Below are positions 56,186 to 64,000 of a stretch of DNA of 64,000 nucleotides, piece after piece. The DNA is from Trinickia soli (GTDB taxonomy: Bacteria; Pseudomonadota; Gammaproteobacteria; Burkholderiales; Burkholderiaceae). Under the pieces are notes generated by a model. That model had not been told where the DNA came from, did not search any database, and was given only the letters and a program-made list of their open reading frames with translations. Location: the NCBI RefSeq assembly GCF_002879855.1, contig NZ_PNYB01000021.1, positions 1-64,000 on the forward strand, written 5' to 3'. The stretch's first letter is position 1. Each line of letters starts with the position of its first letter. A program made the position numbers and the translations under genes.

Positions 56186-57088
56186 CTAGCCGCCGAGCCT
56201 GGCCCGCGCCTGCTCGCCCAAATAGCGCCAAAGACGCTCTGCAACGGGCCCATGCGGCCTGTCGCTGCAGCGCGCGATGACGATGTCCTCGCTCGCACCG
56301 GGAAGATGACGGCCGGCGAGCGACCGCAGTCGATCCCTGCGCAGGTCGTCTTCGATCATGTATCGAGGCAAATGACCCCAGCCCAAGCCCTGCAGAATGA
56401 TTTCGCGCTTCATCGACTGATCGGCGACGGTGCATTGCGGAGCGCCGTCGATGACGAAGTAATTGCGTGAAGGTGTGTGGCGCGCCGTGTCGCGCATCAC
56501 GCATTGAGTCAATTCGCGCAGATGGTCGGGCTTGACCGTGCGAGGCAAACCGGCCGGCAATAGGGCGGGCGAAATGACGGGGATGAGCCCGACCTTGCAG
56601 ACATCGATCCATTCGATGCGCGGGTTGGCCTTGTCGACGACGTGCACGATCAAATCGGCATCGCCGTCGAGCAGGCGTTCCTGGGGCCCGGTGACGGCCT
56701 CCACATGGAGATGCATCCGCGTGCCCGGGCAGGTTCTAAAAAATTGAGAGAGCAGTTCGAGCGTCTGTTGCCTGGGGCACAGATCGCCGATGACGACGTG
56801 CAATTCGCTTTCGTCTCCCATCGCCAACTGCGCAGCGTAGGTGCGCAGCCCATGGAATTCGCTCAGCAGCGTTTGGGACTTGCGATGCAAGGCGCGTCCC
56901 GCGGCCGTCATGCGCACGCGATAGCCGCTGCGATCGAGCAACTCGAGGCCGAGTTGCCGCTCGAGTCTGGCCACGGCCGCGAACACGGCCGGGTGCGATC
57001 GATGCAGTGCGGCGGCGGCCGCTTGAAAGCCGCCTGCGCGGACGACGGCGTCGAAACACTGCAAATCGTGGAGCGTGAATTCACTCAT
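56186..57088 (-). CDS. LysR-family regulator of the adjacent hydrolase
   Basis: This 300-residue protein has a LysR helix-turn-helix (FTLHDLQCFDAVVRAGGFQA and HRSHPAVFAAVARLERQLGL) and a weakly conserved effector domain (LHVVIGDLCPRQQTLELLSQ). ATG 57088 starts the conserved region. It is divergent from the alpha/beta hydrolase gene across 134 bases holding a perfect 16-bp inverted repeat, so control of that gene and of itself is likely. Confidence 0.9.
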   Translation of the reverse strand: MSEFTLHDLQCFDAVVRAGGFQAAAAALHRSHPAVFAAVARLERQLGLELLDRSGYRVRMTAAGRALHRKSQTLLSEFHGLRTYAAQLAMGDESELHVVIGDLCPRQQTLELLSQFFRTCPGTRMHLHVEAVTGPQERLLDGDADLIVHVVDKANPRIEWIDVCKVGLIPVISPALLPAGLPRTVKPDHLRELTQCVMRDTARHTPSRNYFVIDGAPQCTVADQSMKREIILQGLGWGHLPRYMIEDDLRRDRLRSLAGRHLPGASEDIVIARCSDRPHGPVAERLWRYLGEQARARLGG

Positions 57089-57112
57089 GTCGATAGATGT
57101 CGGAGTGCCGTT

Positions 57113-57154
57113 GAAAGACATTACAAAGAATATCAAAACTTTGTAATGTCTTTC
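57113..57154. promoter_or_regulatory. Perfect 16-bp inverted repeat, candidate LysR operator
   Basis: GAAAGACATTACAAAG (57113-57128) and CTTTGTAATGTCTTTC (57139-57154) are exact reverse complements separated by 10 AT-rich bases. The repeat is 25 bases upstream of the LysR start and 69 bases upstream of the hydrolase start. Arm centres are 26 bp apart. Confidence 0.75.
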
Positions 57155-57222
57155 GTCGAGCTGCGCGCCTACGATGCTTCCTGTCGAACCGAGTCACTCA
57201 ACGCTCAATGAGGAGGGTTTTC

Positions 57223-58023
57223 ATGGAAGGTCTATCGTTCTTCACCACGGGCGACGGCGCCCGCATGGCATATCGCTTCGACGGTCGTGCGGATGCGCCC
57301 GTGCTGATGCTGTCCAATTCGATTGCAACTTCTTTGCACATGTGGGACGGCGTGATGCCCGATCTGGCCGAACACTTTCGCGTGTTGCGCTACGACACGC
57401 GGGGCAACGGCGCGTCCGATGCCCCCGCCGGGGCTTATTCGCTCGATCGATTGGGGCGGGATGTGATCGAGTTGCTCGATGGCCTTGGTCTCGAGCGCGT
57501 CCATTTTCTTGGGCTATCGCTGGGCGGCTTTATCGGTCAATGGTTGGGCGTTCGTGCACCCGAGCGGATTGATCGTCTCGTGCTCAGCAATACGTCGGCG
57601 CACCTGGGGCCGCCGCAGGAATTCGATCGTCGCATCGCGGAGCTCACGGGCGACGTCGATATGCAAGCGATTGCGGAGGGCTTCATCCGCAACTGGTTCC
57701 CGTCGAGTATGGTCGATGCGCGATTGCCCGTGGTCGAGTCGTTTCGGGAGATGGTGCTGCAAACATCGCCGCAAGGGCTGGCCGGCAGCTATGCGGCCGT
57801 GCGCGACACTGACTTGAGCCGCATCGTCACGCTCGTTACGCGACCGACGCTCGTCATCTCTGGGGAGCATGACAACGTCACGGCGGCAAGTCACGGCGAA
57901 GCGATTGCCGCGGCGATACCGGGGGCGCGTTATTTGGTGTTGCCTTGCGTGCATCTGCCGAACGTCGAGTCGGAGCGCGCGTTTGTCGATGCGGTGCGGG
58001 CGTTTCTGTCGGGCGCCGCATAG
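57223..58023 (+). CDS. Alpha/beta hydrolase, 3-oxoadipate enol-lactonase-like
   Basis: This 266-residue cytoplasmic hydrolase follows the PcaD pattern: SNSIATSLHMWDGVMPDLAE, RYDTRGNGASDAP, the nucleophile elbow GLSLGGFIGQWLG (Ser), Asp in GEHDN and His in CVHLPN. PcaD opens 3-oxoadipate enol-lactone in the protocatechuate/catechol pathway. No other pca gene is present here, so a different lactone or ester is possible. ATG 57223 has GGAGGG upstream; the ATG at 57208 precedes that site. Confidence 0.87.
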   Translation: MEGLSFFTTGDGARMAYRFDGRADAPVLMLSNSIATSLHMWDGVMPDLAEHFRVLRYDTRGNGASDAPAGAYSLDRLGRDVIELLDGLGLERVHFLGLSLGGFIGQWLGVRAPERIDRLVLSNTSAHLGPPQEFDRRIAELTGDVDMQAIAEGFIRNWFPSSMVDARLPVVESFREMVLQTSPQGLAGSYAAVRDTDLSRIVTLVTRPTLVISGEHDNVTAASHGEAIAAAIPGARYLVLPCVHLPNVESERAFVDAVRAFLSGAA

Positions 58024-58043
58024 GCCAAGGGCCATACAGCCTG

Positions 58044-58886
58044 CTAACCGGCACCACCAAATAGCACTTCGAAGCCCATCTGGCACAGTGTGAGCATGTC
58101 CTCGGGATCGATGCGCCGATCCGAGGGAATCGTTACCGCTTCACGGAGAAGATCGTTCACCTCGGAGAACAGCTCACCGACGCCCGCGCTGACGGACTTT
58201 CGCTGTGCGTCCGTCAGCGTGCCCTCGAGGTCCTTCCAGATCGCAGCAAGTTCATCTTCGATCGCGCTGCCGAAAAGGTACATTGCATCGTAGATATACA
58301 GCACATCTTGAGCGCGTTTTTCCCGAGCCCGATCGTCACGAATCAGCAGCTTCTGGATCATGAAGCTCACTGGGTTGGGGATGCGAAGATCGACGACTGC
58401 TTCGCCAAGGCCCGAATCTTCAGCCGGGATTGTCACGAGCCAGGGCGCATGTAGCAGCACTTCCAGGTGGCGCAGCTTCTGGGCGACCACGCCACCATTT
58501 GCCTCGGTGGCGTTCAATTCAAACTGCTTTGTTGCCTTGTTACGTCGCAAGGGGCTGCCCGTTAGCGGCGTCAGGAATTCGGCGTAGAAGCCGTTGGCCG
58601 CGTCGCCAAGCGTGTAGCGCATCGCGGGAGGACGGAAGCCACCCGCGAAATTCGGCTCCTCCCGGAAGCCGGCGCCAACGAGTGCTTTTTTGATGTCGCC
58701 ATCAAGAGCATTCTTTTCCGGAAAGGCGACATCGGCGTCCTGCGTGTAGATTGCCGCGAAGTCTGGCTTGGAAGCACGCGGCTCGTAGCGGTAGAGCCGA
58801 TACGCCCAGCCGCCAATGAACACGATTTTGGAGCGCCATGGTTCTAGCGTCACGGCCAGTTTGCTGAATTCCTCGAAGTCGCTCAC
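58044..58886 (-). CDS. Nucleotidyltransferase-fold protein (GSU2403/AbiEii-like), possible toxin
   Basis: This 280-residue protein has an N-terminal nucleotidyltransferase signature: FIGGWAYRLYR (Gly25-Gly26), then QDADVAF (Asp50, Asp52), the metal-binding DxD. VDLRIPNPVSFMIQKLLIRD and the following REKRAQDVLYIYDAM (Lys plus acidic helix) resemble AbiEii/GSU2403-type proteins. It overlaps the upstream regulator gene by ATGA. By analogy with type IV AbiE systems it could be the toxin that modifies RNA or a tRNA, but activity is not shown. Confidence 0.8.
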   Translation of the reverse strand: MSDFEEFSKLAVTLEPWRSKIVFIGGWAYRLYRYEPRASKPDFAAIYTQDADVAFPEKNALDGDIKKALVGAGFREEPNFAGGFRPPAMRYTLGDAANGFYAEFLTPLTGSPLRRNKATKQFELNATEANGGVVAQKLRHLEVLLHAPWLVTIPAEDSGLGEAVVDLRIPNPVSFMIQKLLIRDDRAREKRAQDVLYIYDAMYLFGSAIEDELAAIWKDLEGTLTDAQRKSVSAGVGELFSEVNDLLREAVTIPSDRRIDPEDMLTLCQMGFEVLFGGAG

Positions 58887-60019
58887 GCGTTATCCCCGAT
58901 CACGGTTGCGAGAATACCGTTCTCCAGTTCCGAGGCCAGTTCGGCTCCTCGGGCCGGATGCGCGGAAACATCGAGCCAGGTTTGGAGGATGTCCGTCACC
59001 ATGATGCCGTCGCGAGAGACCGCACCTCGCATCAGTGACTGCGGGAAACCGGGCTCCTGGAGGATCAGGTCGGGACGCTCGCCGTCCTTGGCGAGGCGCA
59101 GCGCCCGCCAGGTTTGCGCCTCTTTCAGATTGTCCACCCACACGGTTGGCACCACGCCCTTTACATGGCCATAACCGAGTGCTTCGGCTGCGCCGAAGAG
59201 GCCGACAATGCCCGTGTGCTTTTTCAGGAGCTTTCGAAGCAGATCATCCGGTGGCGCAGGCAAAGCGAATTTCATCGCGAGCGCCAGCGGCGGTTTGCGA
59301 TACTCGGCTTTCCAACGATCGGCCAGTTGGCGGCGACGCACCAGCTTTAGATAGGGCGACAACTCCAGAAAACCTTCCGCTTTCAGGGCATTGACCAGCC
59401 GGGTGGCGGTCATCGTAGAAACGCCGGCTGCACGCGCTAGTTCTGTAGCCGTGCTGTAGCGCACAGGCGCCGCCGCGATCAGGTCTGCATGCTTGATATC
59501 GGCCGCCAGCAGTAGCTTGATCATCCACTGGAAGCGATCCGTGAACACGACGCGCGGTGGCGCGCTATGGACTGTGCGGTGCGGGCTGGTAAGGTGCCCG
59601 GGGCGCTCGGTAAGACGCAGGCCGGGGAATTCGACGTACTGCGTGCCGTCCATGGAGAGCAGAGCGAAGGGCTCGCGATTTCCGTTGGCCTGATGGAAAT
59701 CAACGAGACGGTCAGTTAGAGATCGGGAGGCACTGCTGACCCAGATCAGGACTGCAGGACGAACGCGGGCTTTTCGTGCACGCGTGCGGGCCTCGAGCAG
59801 CGCCTGTGCAAAGAGTGCGGTGACCCGGTCGGGACGCCCTTCGTGCAACGACTTGAGCACGGCGTGATAGCTTTGTCCCTCCTTATCAACGAGGAGAATA
59901 TCCTCCGTTTGAGGTCCGCTGGCCGCAGGCACCTTGAGGGTCCACCCCGTGTCCTCGAATAGCTCGCGGAAGGCGTACAGCCCCCTGGCCTCGGGGAGTG
60001 TGTGCAGAAGTGGATCCAT
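58883..60019 (-). CDS. Winged-helix protein paired with the nucleotidyltransferase (AbiEi-like)
   Basis: This 378-residue protein has a restriction-endonuclease-like or unknown N-terminal part (DILLVDKEGQSYHAVLKSLH, RARKARVRPAVLIWVSSASR) and a winged helix at about 185-240 (TATELARAAGVSTMTATRLV). The C-terminal part includes GIVGLFGAAEALGYGHVKG and LILQEPGFPQSLMRGAVSRD. The gene order regulator-then-nucleotidyltransferase with a 4-base overlap mirrors abiEi-abiEii. Its promoter region carries palindromes 14 bases before the start, fitting autorepression. The family assignment is tentative. Confidence 0.75.
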   Translation of the reverse strand: MDPLLHTLPEARGLYAFRELFEDTGWTLKVPAASGPQTEDILLVDKEGQSYHAVLKSLHEGRPDRVTALFAQALLEARTRARKARVRPAVLIWVSSASRSLTDRLVDFHQANGNREPFALLSMDGTQYVEFPGLRLTERPGHLTSPHRTVHSAPPRVVFTDRFQWMIKLLLAADIKHADLIAAAPVRYSTATELARAAGVSTMTATRLVNALKAEGFLELSPYLKLVRRRQLADRWKAEYRKPPLALAMKFALPAPPDDLLRKLLKKHTGIVGLFGAAEALGYGHVKGVVPTVWVDNLKEAQTWRALRLAKDGERPDLILQEPGFPQSLMRGAVSRDGIMVTDILQTWLDVSAHPARGAELASELENGILATVIGDNA

Positions 60020-60032
60020 ATTGCGCTCTCAT

Positions 60033-60076
60033 GGCCATGTGAATTCACATGGCCGAGTTAAATCACATGGCCATGT
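60033..60076. promoter_or_regulatory. Multi-site palindromic operator of the AbiE-like pair
   Basis: A perfect 22-bp palindrome spans 60033-60054, with half-sites GGCCATGT and ACATGGCC around TGAATTCA-type centre bases. A second, 12-bp palindrome ACATGGCCATGT lies at 60065-60076 using the same half-sites. The cluster sits 14-57 bases upstream of the first gene, as expected for cooperative autorepression. Confidence 0.8.
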
Positions 60077-60242
60077 TACCCCGCGCTTCCCGTGACTGCA
60101 ATACCGGTTGCATCTCGATGATTGCCAGTCCGCATCCGAAGACAACATGCAAGCGAGGTACGACAACGGAAGGCCGGATGCGACGGGCCGAGAAAACGAC
60201 AGTGGGCGCGTGGTCCTGGCGGCCGGCGCGGCGCGCGGCCTA

Positions 60243-61238
60243 TCAGGCCGGCCGCGGTGCCGATTGATCGTCGGCGGGTGCGGTATCAGCCGCTTGGACG
60301 TGCAGCTTGGCGACCGTGCGGCCGGCTTCGCGCCATGCATCGATGCCGCCTTTGAGCGGCAATACATCGCGAAAGCCCGCTTCGACCAGCTTCTTCGCCA
60401 TCCAGGCCGCCGACACCTCGTTCGGACACGAGCAATAGATGACGATCTTCTGATCGGGGCGGTAGTCGGCGACGATTTCGTCAAGGCGGTGTTCGTCCGC
60501 GAAGCGCGTGCCCGGGATGATGTAGGGATCGAGCTGGCGTTTTTCGTCGGAACGGATATCGAGGATGACGGGAGCGCGTTCGCCCGAGATCAGTTCGTCG
60601 AGCTCGTCCACGAGGATTCGCGCATCGATGAGTTTTTTATTCAGCGCGCGCCGCCTCATCCAGCGATAGCCCGCGTAGACGGCAAGCAGGCCGGCCACGA
60701 CGAATAAACCGGCATGGCCCAGGCGAGCCACAGCGCCGAACATCCAATCGACCTGGCGCGACACCAGAACGCCGATCATCAAACCCAGCGCGGCCCAGAT
60801 GGCAGCGCCGATTCCATCGTGTGCAACGAATGTGCGATAGGGCGTACCGACGGCGCCAGCCATCGGCACCGAAAGCAGCGACAACCCAGGCACGAGCTTC
60901 GAGACGGTCAGCACGCGTACGCCCCAACGCCCGAAAAAGCGCTCGGTTTTCTTCACGCAGGTGTCGCGCGACAACGACAGGCGGCAGAGCGTCTTGAGGG
61001 TTGCGCCGCCGTAGTAACGGCCCGCGAAGAACCAGACGCTGTCGCCGATCACCGACGCGAACACGGCGAGCACGAGCACGGGCAATAGCTGCGCGCCGAT
61101 CGAAACCGGGTGCAGTGCAGCCATGGCGCCGAACAAGATGAGTGTCGGCATGGCGGGAACCGGCAGCCCTAGCGAAGCCGCCAGCGCATTGACGAACACC
61201 AGGGCGGACCCATAACGCACTACGAGATCGTGGAGCAT
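60243..61238 (-). CDS. DedA-family membrane protein fused to rhodanese domain
   Basis: The 331-residue protein has an N-terminal DedA/SNARE-associated domain (about 1-200) with hydrophobic segments and the motifs VFASVIGDSVWFFAGRYYG, KTERFFGRWGVRVLTVSKLV and PGLSLLSVPMAGAVG. A cytoplasmic rhodanese domain (about 220-315) follows, with ILDIRSDEKRQLDPYIIPGT and the active Cys in IVIYCSCPNEVSAAWMAKKL. DedA proteins flip undecaprenyl phosphate or phospholipids; the rhodanese suggests a sulfur or redox link. ATG 61238 was preferred to a TTG at 61262. Confidence 0.92.
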   Translation of the reverse strand: MLHDLVVRYGSALVFVNALAASLGLPVPAMPTLILFGAMAALHPVSIGAQLLPVLVLAVFASVIGDSVWFFAGRYYGGATLKTLCRLSLSRDTCVKKTERFFGRWGVRVLTVSKLVPGLSLLSVPMAGAVGTPYRTFVAHDGIGAAIWAALGLMIGVLVSRQVDWMFGAVARLGHAGLFVVAGLLAVYAGYRWMRRRALNKKLIDARILVDELDELISGERAPVILDIRSDEKRQLDPYIIPGTRFADEHRLDEIVADYRPDQKIVIYCSCPNEVSAAWMAKKLVEAGFRDVLPLKGGIDAWREAGRTVAKLHVQAADTAPADDQSAPRPA

Positions 61239-61402
61239 CGAAAATTTCCCGGCGGCAGGCAACCGCTTTCAGAAGGCCGTATTGGCGGATTATGCCGCGT
61301 TCGATGCTCGATGCGCTAATGCTCAACGGCCATGGTCATGCCGGCGAATTGAGCGAGGGGCCGAAAGCTGAAAAAGTGCCCAGCCGGATGGGCCAGGCGA
61401 AA

Positions 61403-61419
61403 CCGCCGGAGACCGGCGG
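61403..61419 (-). terminator. Second hairpin downstream of DUF4148 gene
   Basis: CCGCCGG (61403-61409) and CCGGCGG (61413-61419) form a perfect 7-bp stem with a 3-base loop, followed on the minus strand by TTTCGCC. It would be a weak back-up terminator. Confidence 0.45.
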
Positions 61420-61434
61420 CGGAGGTATCGATAC

Positions 61435-61471
61435 AAAACCGGCTTGCGGTCAGGGCGACGAAGCAAGCCGG
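61435..61471 (-). terminator. Intrinsic terminator of the DUF4148 gene
   Basis: CCGGCTTGC (61439-61447) and GCAAGCCGG (61463-61471) form a perfect 9-bp stem, followed on the minus strand by TTTTG. It lies 86 bases after the DUF4148 stop. Confidence 0.7.
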
Positions 61472-61556
61472 GATCGATTCGATGCAGCGAAGTTTTTATA
61501 TGTCGGCCCGCGCAGCGCTTTCCGCGCCTAAGGCCGACGTGTTCTGACAGCGCGGT

Positions 61557-61865
61557 TTAGTTGCCGAAGTACAGCGATTTCGTCGCATCGGGACGGACCG
61601 GCGCACCGGAAGCCGACGAGCCGGCATGCACGCCGCCGATCGCCTCGTCTTGACCGTTTTGCGCATTGACGCGCGCTTGCGCAACCTGGGCGTCGGCCGG
61701 GTAATACGGGTCGTTGCTGAAGCTGCGCAGGCCGCCCGCTTGCTCGAACTGCACAAGTTCGGCCTTGACCTGAGCGCGCGTCACGGGCGCGTTCGACTGT
61801 GCGAAGACGGCGACGGGAGCAGTAAGGGCGGCAGCGATAACGACAGATTGAATGAGCGATTTCAT
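61557..61865 (-). CDS. DUF4148 secreted protein
   Basis: The 102-residue protein has a Sec signal (MKSLIQSVVIAAALTAPVAV, ending FAQS) and the DUF4148 core TRAQVKAELVQFEQAGG, then SNDPYYPADAQVAQARVNAQ. This small family is abundant in Burkholderiaceae and supports the taxonomic call. Function is unknown. Two hairpins follow the gene. Confidence 0.92.
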   Translation of the reverse strand: MKSLIQSVVIAAALTAPVAVFAQSNAPVTRAQVKAELVQFEQAGGLRSFSNDPYYPADAQVAQARVNAQNGQDEAIGGVHAGSSASGAPVRPDATKSLYFGN

Positions 61866-62052
61866 GATAATGACCTCCAGAAGTTTGTGTGTGCTATCTG
61901 TTGCATCCGGCTCGTTGCGTAGAACCGATGACTGCAGTCTAGCGATCAGAGGCCCTAGGGTTAACGCCTAATTCGATAAATCATCATTACGGATTTGGCC
62001 ATAATCGACGCGCAGCATTAGCGTCCATTGCAGTTTCATTGCGGAGTGCGGT

Positions 62053-62868
62053 ATGCGGTCATTGTTACAAATTGCTTTCATGTGCGTGGGCCTTGCGGTC
62101 ACGCAAGTCCACGCGCTGGCACAAACACCCAACTCCGTTCAGCTGGAAGATCTGACGTGGACCGAACTGCGCGACGAGATCGCCGCGGGCAAAACGACGA
62201 TCCTCATTCCGATCGGCGGCACCGAGCAAAGCGGACCCTACGTGGCGCTCGGCAAGCACAACGTGCGCGTGCAAATTCTCGCGACCCGGATCGCGCAGCG
62301 CCTTGGCAACGCACTCGTCGCGCCCGTGATCGCCTATGTGCCCGAGGGCGGCTATTTGCCGCCTACCTCTCACATGCGTTTCCCGGGCACGATCACGGTG
62401 CCGGACGATGTTTTCGAAAAAACGCTCGAATCGGCGGCGAACAGTTTCATGGTGCATGGCTTCAGGAACGTGGTGTTTCTCGGCGACCATGGCGGCTATC
62501 AGGACGATATCAGGCACGTGGTCGCGCGTTTGAATAAAGCCTGGGCCGCGACGAAGGCGCGCGCTTTTGTGCCGGCCGAGTACTACGGCGAGAGCTCGGA
62601 TGGTTATGCGCGGCTGCTCCGGGAAAAGGGTTATCGTGACGACGAAATCGGCACGCATGCGGCGCTGGCCGATACGTCGCTGCTGCTTGCCGTGGCGCCG
62701 CGCATGGTCAGGCTCGATGCGCTGCGCAACGCGCCGAAGCCCGGCGCAGCACAGGGCGTCTACGGCGGCGATCCGCGCCGCTCGAGCGCCGGGCTTGGAC
62801 AGATAGGTATCGATGCAATCGTCGCGCACACGGTCGAGGCCATTCGCAGGGAGACTGCAGGACATTGA
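62053..62868 (+). CDS. Exported creatininase-family amidohydrolase
   Basis: This 271-residue protein has a signal peptide (MRSLLQIAFMCVGLAVTQVH, ending ALAQ), unusual for a family that is mostly cytoplasmic. The creatininase metal sites appear in IPIGGTEQSGPYVALGKHN (Glu, His), PEGGYLPPTSHMRFPGTITV, FLGDHGGYQDD (Asp, His) and a final Glu in PAEYYGESSDGY. Relatives hydrolyse creatinine, formamides or peptide bonds in cofactor maturation (MftE). A beta-propeller gene starts 50 bases downstream in the same direction, so the two are likely one operon acting in the periplasm. Confidence 0.88.
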   Translation: MRSLLQIAFMCVGLAVTQVHALAQTPNSVQLEDLTWTELRDEIAAGKTTILIPIGGTEQSGPYVALGKHNVRVQILATRIAQRLGNALVAPVIAYVPEGGYLPPTSHMRFPGTITVPDDVFEKTLESAANSFMVHGFRNVVFLGDHGGYQDDIRHVVARLNKAWAATKARAFVPAEYYGESSDGYARLLREKGYRDDEIGTHAALADTSLLLAVAPRMVRLDALRNAPKPGAAQGVYGGDPRRSSAGLGQIGIDAIVAHTVEAIRRETAGH

Positions 62869-62918
62869 ACCATCGCCTGCGCCGTATGCGGCGGCGCAGG
62901 CTATCGATAGGAGGTGCT

Positions 62919-64000
62919 ATGCGTTGGAATGGCTCCCGGTACAAGCCGCTTGCTTCGTGGGTCGGCGCGCTGATCGGCGGCGCGGCGATGATGTCGACGT
63001 CGTGCGGTGCGGCGACATCGACCGTGCAGACGGTGGCGGGTATGCCGGTCGTTGTCGATGCATCGAATCTGTATGGCGAGGCGCGTGCGAACCATTTGAG
63101 CCCGGCCGTTAGCGGCGCGCTATCGCGCGTCTATGTGCCGAACCTGCGTTCCGACGACGTCTACGTCATCGATCCTTCCACATTCAAGGTCGTCGACAAA
63201 TTTGCGGTGGGACGCAGCCCACAACATATCGTGCCGTCTTGGGATCTGCATACGCTCTGGGTGACGAACAACGCCGAAGGGCGAACCGATGGCAGCCTCA
63301 CGCCGATCGATCCGGCCACCGGCAAGCCCGGCAAGGAAGTGCTGGTCGATGACCCCTACAACATGTATTTCACGCCCGACGGCAAGGATGCGATCGTCGT
63401 AGCCGAAACCCACGCACGGCTCGATTTTCGCGATCCGCAGACGATGCAGTTGCACGCGAGTCTCGATGTGCCGCAATGCAAGGGTATCAACCATGCCGAT
63501 TTTTCGATCGACGGCAAATATGCGATCTTTACGTGCGAGTTTGGCGGCAAGCTCGCGAAGATCGACATGGTGCAGCGTAAGGTGATCGGTTACCTGGAAC
63601 TTCGCAAGAACGGCATGCCGCAGGACATTCGCGTATCGCCGGACGGCAAGGTGTTTTACGTGGCCGATATGATGGCCGACGGCGTCTATATCGTCGATGG
63701 CGATCGCTTTCAGCAAGTGGGTTTCATCGCGACGGGCGTCGGCACGCATGGCCTGTACCCGAGCCGCGACGGCACGAGGCTTTATATCGCCAATCGCGGG
63801 TCGAACCGCGTGCATGGCCCACGACACGGCAAGGGCAGCGTTTCGGTGCTCGACTTCGCGACGCGCAAAGTGGTGGCGACGTGGCCCATCCCGGGTGGCG
63901 GCAGCCCCGACATGGGCAATGTCAGCGCGGACGGTAAAACGCTGTGGCTCTCAGGACGCTTCGACGATGTCGTCTATGCGTTCGACACGACATCGGGGGC
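62919..64000 (+). CDS. YVTN-type beta-propeller protein, 3' end outside window
   Basis: At least 360 codons follow a perfect AGGAGG (62909-62914). A hydrophobic N-terminus (SWVGALIGGAAMMSTSCGAA) is probably a signal peptide. The mature part is built of blade repeats with the pattern (S/T)PDGK..Y(V/I)A(D/N)....VY(V/I)(I/V)D, for example RVSPDGKVFYVADMMADGVY and YPSRDGTRLYIANRG. Such YncE/YVTN or cytochrome d1-like propellers occur in the periplasm, often beside quinoprotein dehydrogenases. The gene runs off the right edge, so its full domain set is unknown. Confidence 0.88.
   Translation, partial: MRWNGSRYKPLASWVGALIGGAAMMSTSCGAATSTVQTVAGMPVVVDASNLYGEARANHLSPAVSGALSRVYVPNLRSDDVYVIDPSTFKVVDKFAVGRSPQHIVPSWDLHTLWVTNNAEGRTDGSLTPIDPATGKPGKEVLVDDPYNMYFTPDGKDAIVVAETHARLDFRDPQTMQLHASLDVPQCKGINHADFSIDGKYAIFTCEFGGKLAKIDMVQRKVIGYLELRKNGMPQDIRVSPDGKVFYVADMMADGVYIVDGDRFQQVGFIATGVGTHGLYPSRDGTRLYIANRGSNRVHGPRHGKGSVSVLDFATRKVVATWPIPGGGSPDMGNVSADGKTLWLSGRFDDVVYAFDTTSG

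Larger units (their letters stand above)
61239..61556. other. Intergenic between DedA-rhodanese and DUF4148 genes
   Basis: These 318 bases hold no gene I trust. They contain two minus-strand hairpins at 61403-61419 and 61435-61471 that end the DUF4148 transcript, and must hold the promoter of the DedA-rhodanese gene. A plus-strand frame at 61292-61531 is open but has no family likeness or ribosome site. Confidence 0.5.

Noticed and set aside
61300-61475. Possible riboswitch because of several GC-rich stems
   Set aside because: No known aptamer core is visible and the stems are best explained as minus-strand terminators after DUF4148.
61292-61531. Small plus-strand frame of 79 codons
   Set aside because: No ribosome site or family likeness, and it covers the two terminator hairpins of the opposite gene.

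Overview
The window looks like chromosome of a high-GC betaproteobacterium of the Burkholderiaceae (Paraburkholderia, Trinickia or Caballeronia type). The signs are a DUF4148 secreted protein, a secreted 3-hydroxybutyrate-oligomer hydrolase, an E. coli-sized ArgG, AcnB next to TCA genes, and very many LysR regulators. Genus is inferred from gene content only. I saw no rRNA, tRNA, CRISPR array, insertion sequence or prophage.

Layout. 0-3.1 kb: the 5' part of sdhC (minus), a divergent LysR gene and the RNA helicase gene dbpA. 3.2-17 kb: an accessory sulfur-flavoured block. It starts with a truncated aldehyde dehydrogenase remnant. Next is a tightly packed minus-strand operon encoding an AprA-like flavoprotein, an AprB-like 2x[4Fe-4S] ferredoxin, a periplasmic binding protein whose C-terminus resembles NosL, an SsuC/SsuB-type permease and ATPase, a HEAT-repeat protein and a DUF971 protein. 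A broken GntR/UTRA regulator lies at its head. Then come a sulfate binding protein and a divergent cysTWA set, an MBL-fold hydrolase, a C-terminally truncated DoeB/aspartoacylase-like gene and a LysR gene. 18-30 kb: core metabolism and envelope genes, namely acnB with a clear terminator, an MFS exporter, a class A PBP with a long Pro/Ala/Ser tail, a cNMP-binding/thioredoxin-reductase-like flavoprotein, argG and a DAHP synthase. 30-42 kb: a 1025-residue orphan with a C-terminal LysM domain, a SYLF lipoprotein, the oligomer hydrolase, a LysR / HMG-CoA-lyase-like / CoA-transferase catabolic unit and a PAS-GGDEF-EAL protein. 42-50 kb: small stress and redox genes paired with regulators. 50-54.5 kb: a two-gene repair operon (XPD/DinG-like helicase with its own PD-(D/E)XK motif, plus a FAN1-type VRR-NUC nuclease) behind a LexA-type box. 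54.5-64 kb: DUF1345, pirin, a LysR/alpha-beta-hydrolase pair with a perfect 16-bp inverted repeat, an AbiE-like nucleotidyltransferase/regulator pair with a palindromic operator, a DedA-rhodanese fusion, DUF4148, an exported creatininase-family protein and the start of a beta-propeller protein.

The best candidate for an undescribed system is the AprBA-like / NosL-fused binding protein / ABC / HEAT / DUF971 operon at 3.7-10.3 kb. The SOS-box FAN1-helicase operon, the AbiE-like pair and the LysM orphan come next. Functions are assigned by reading motifs by eye; no database search was run.
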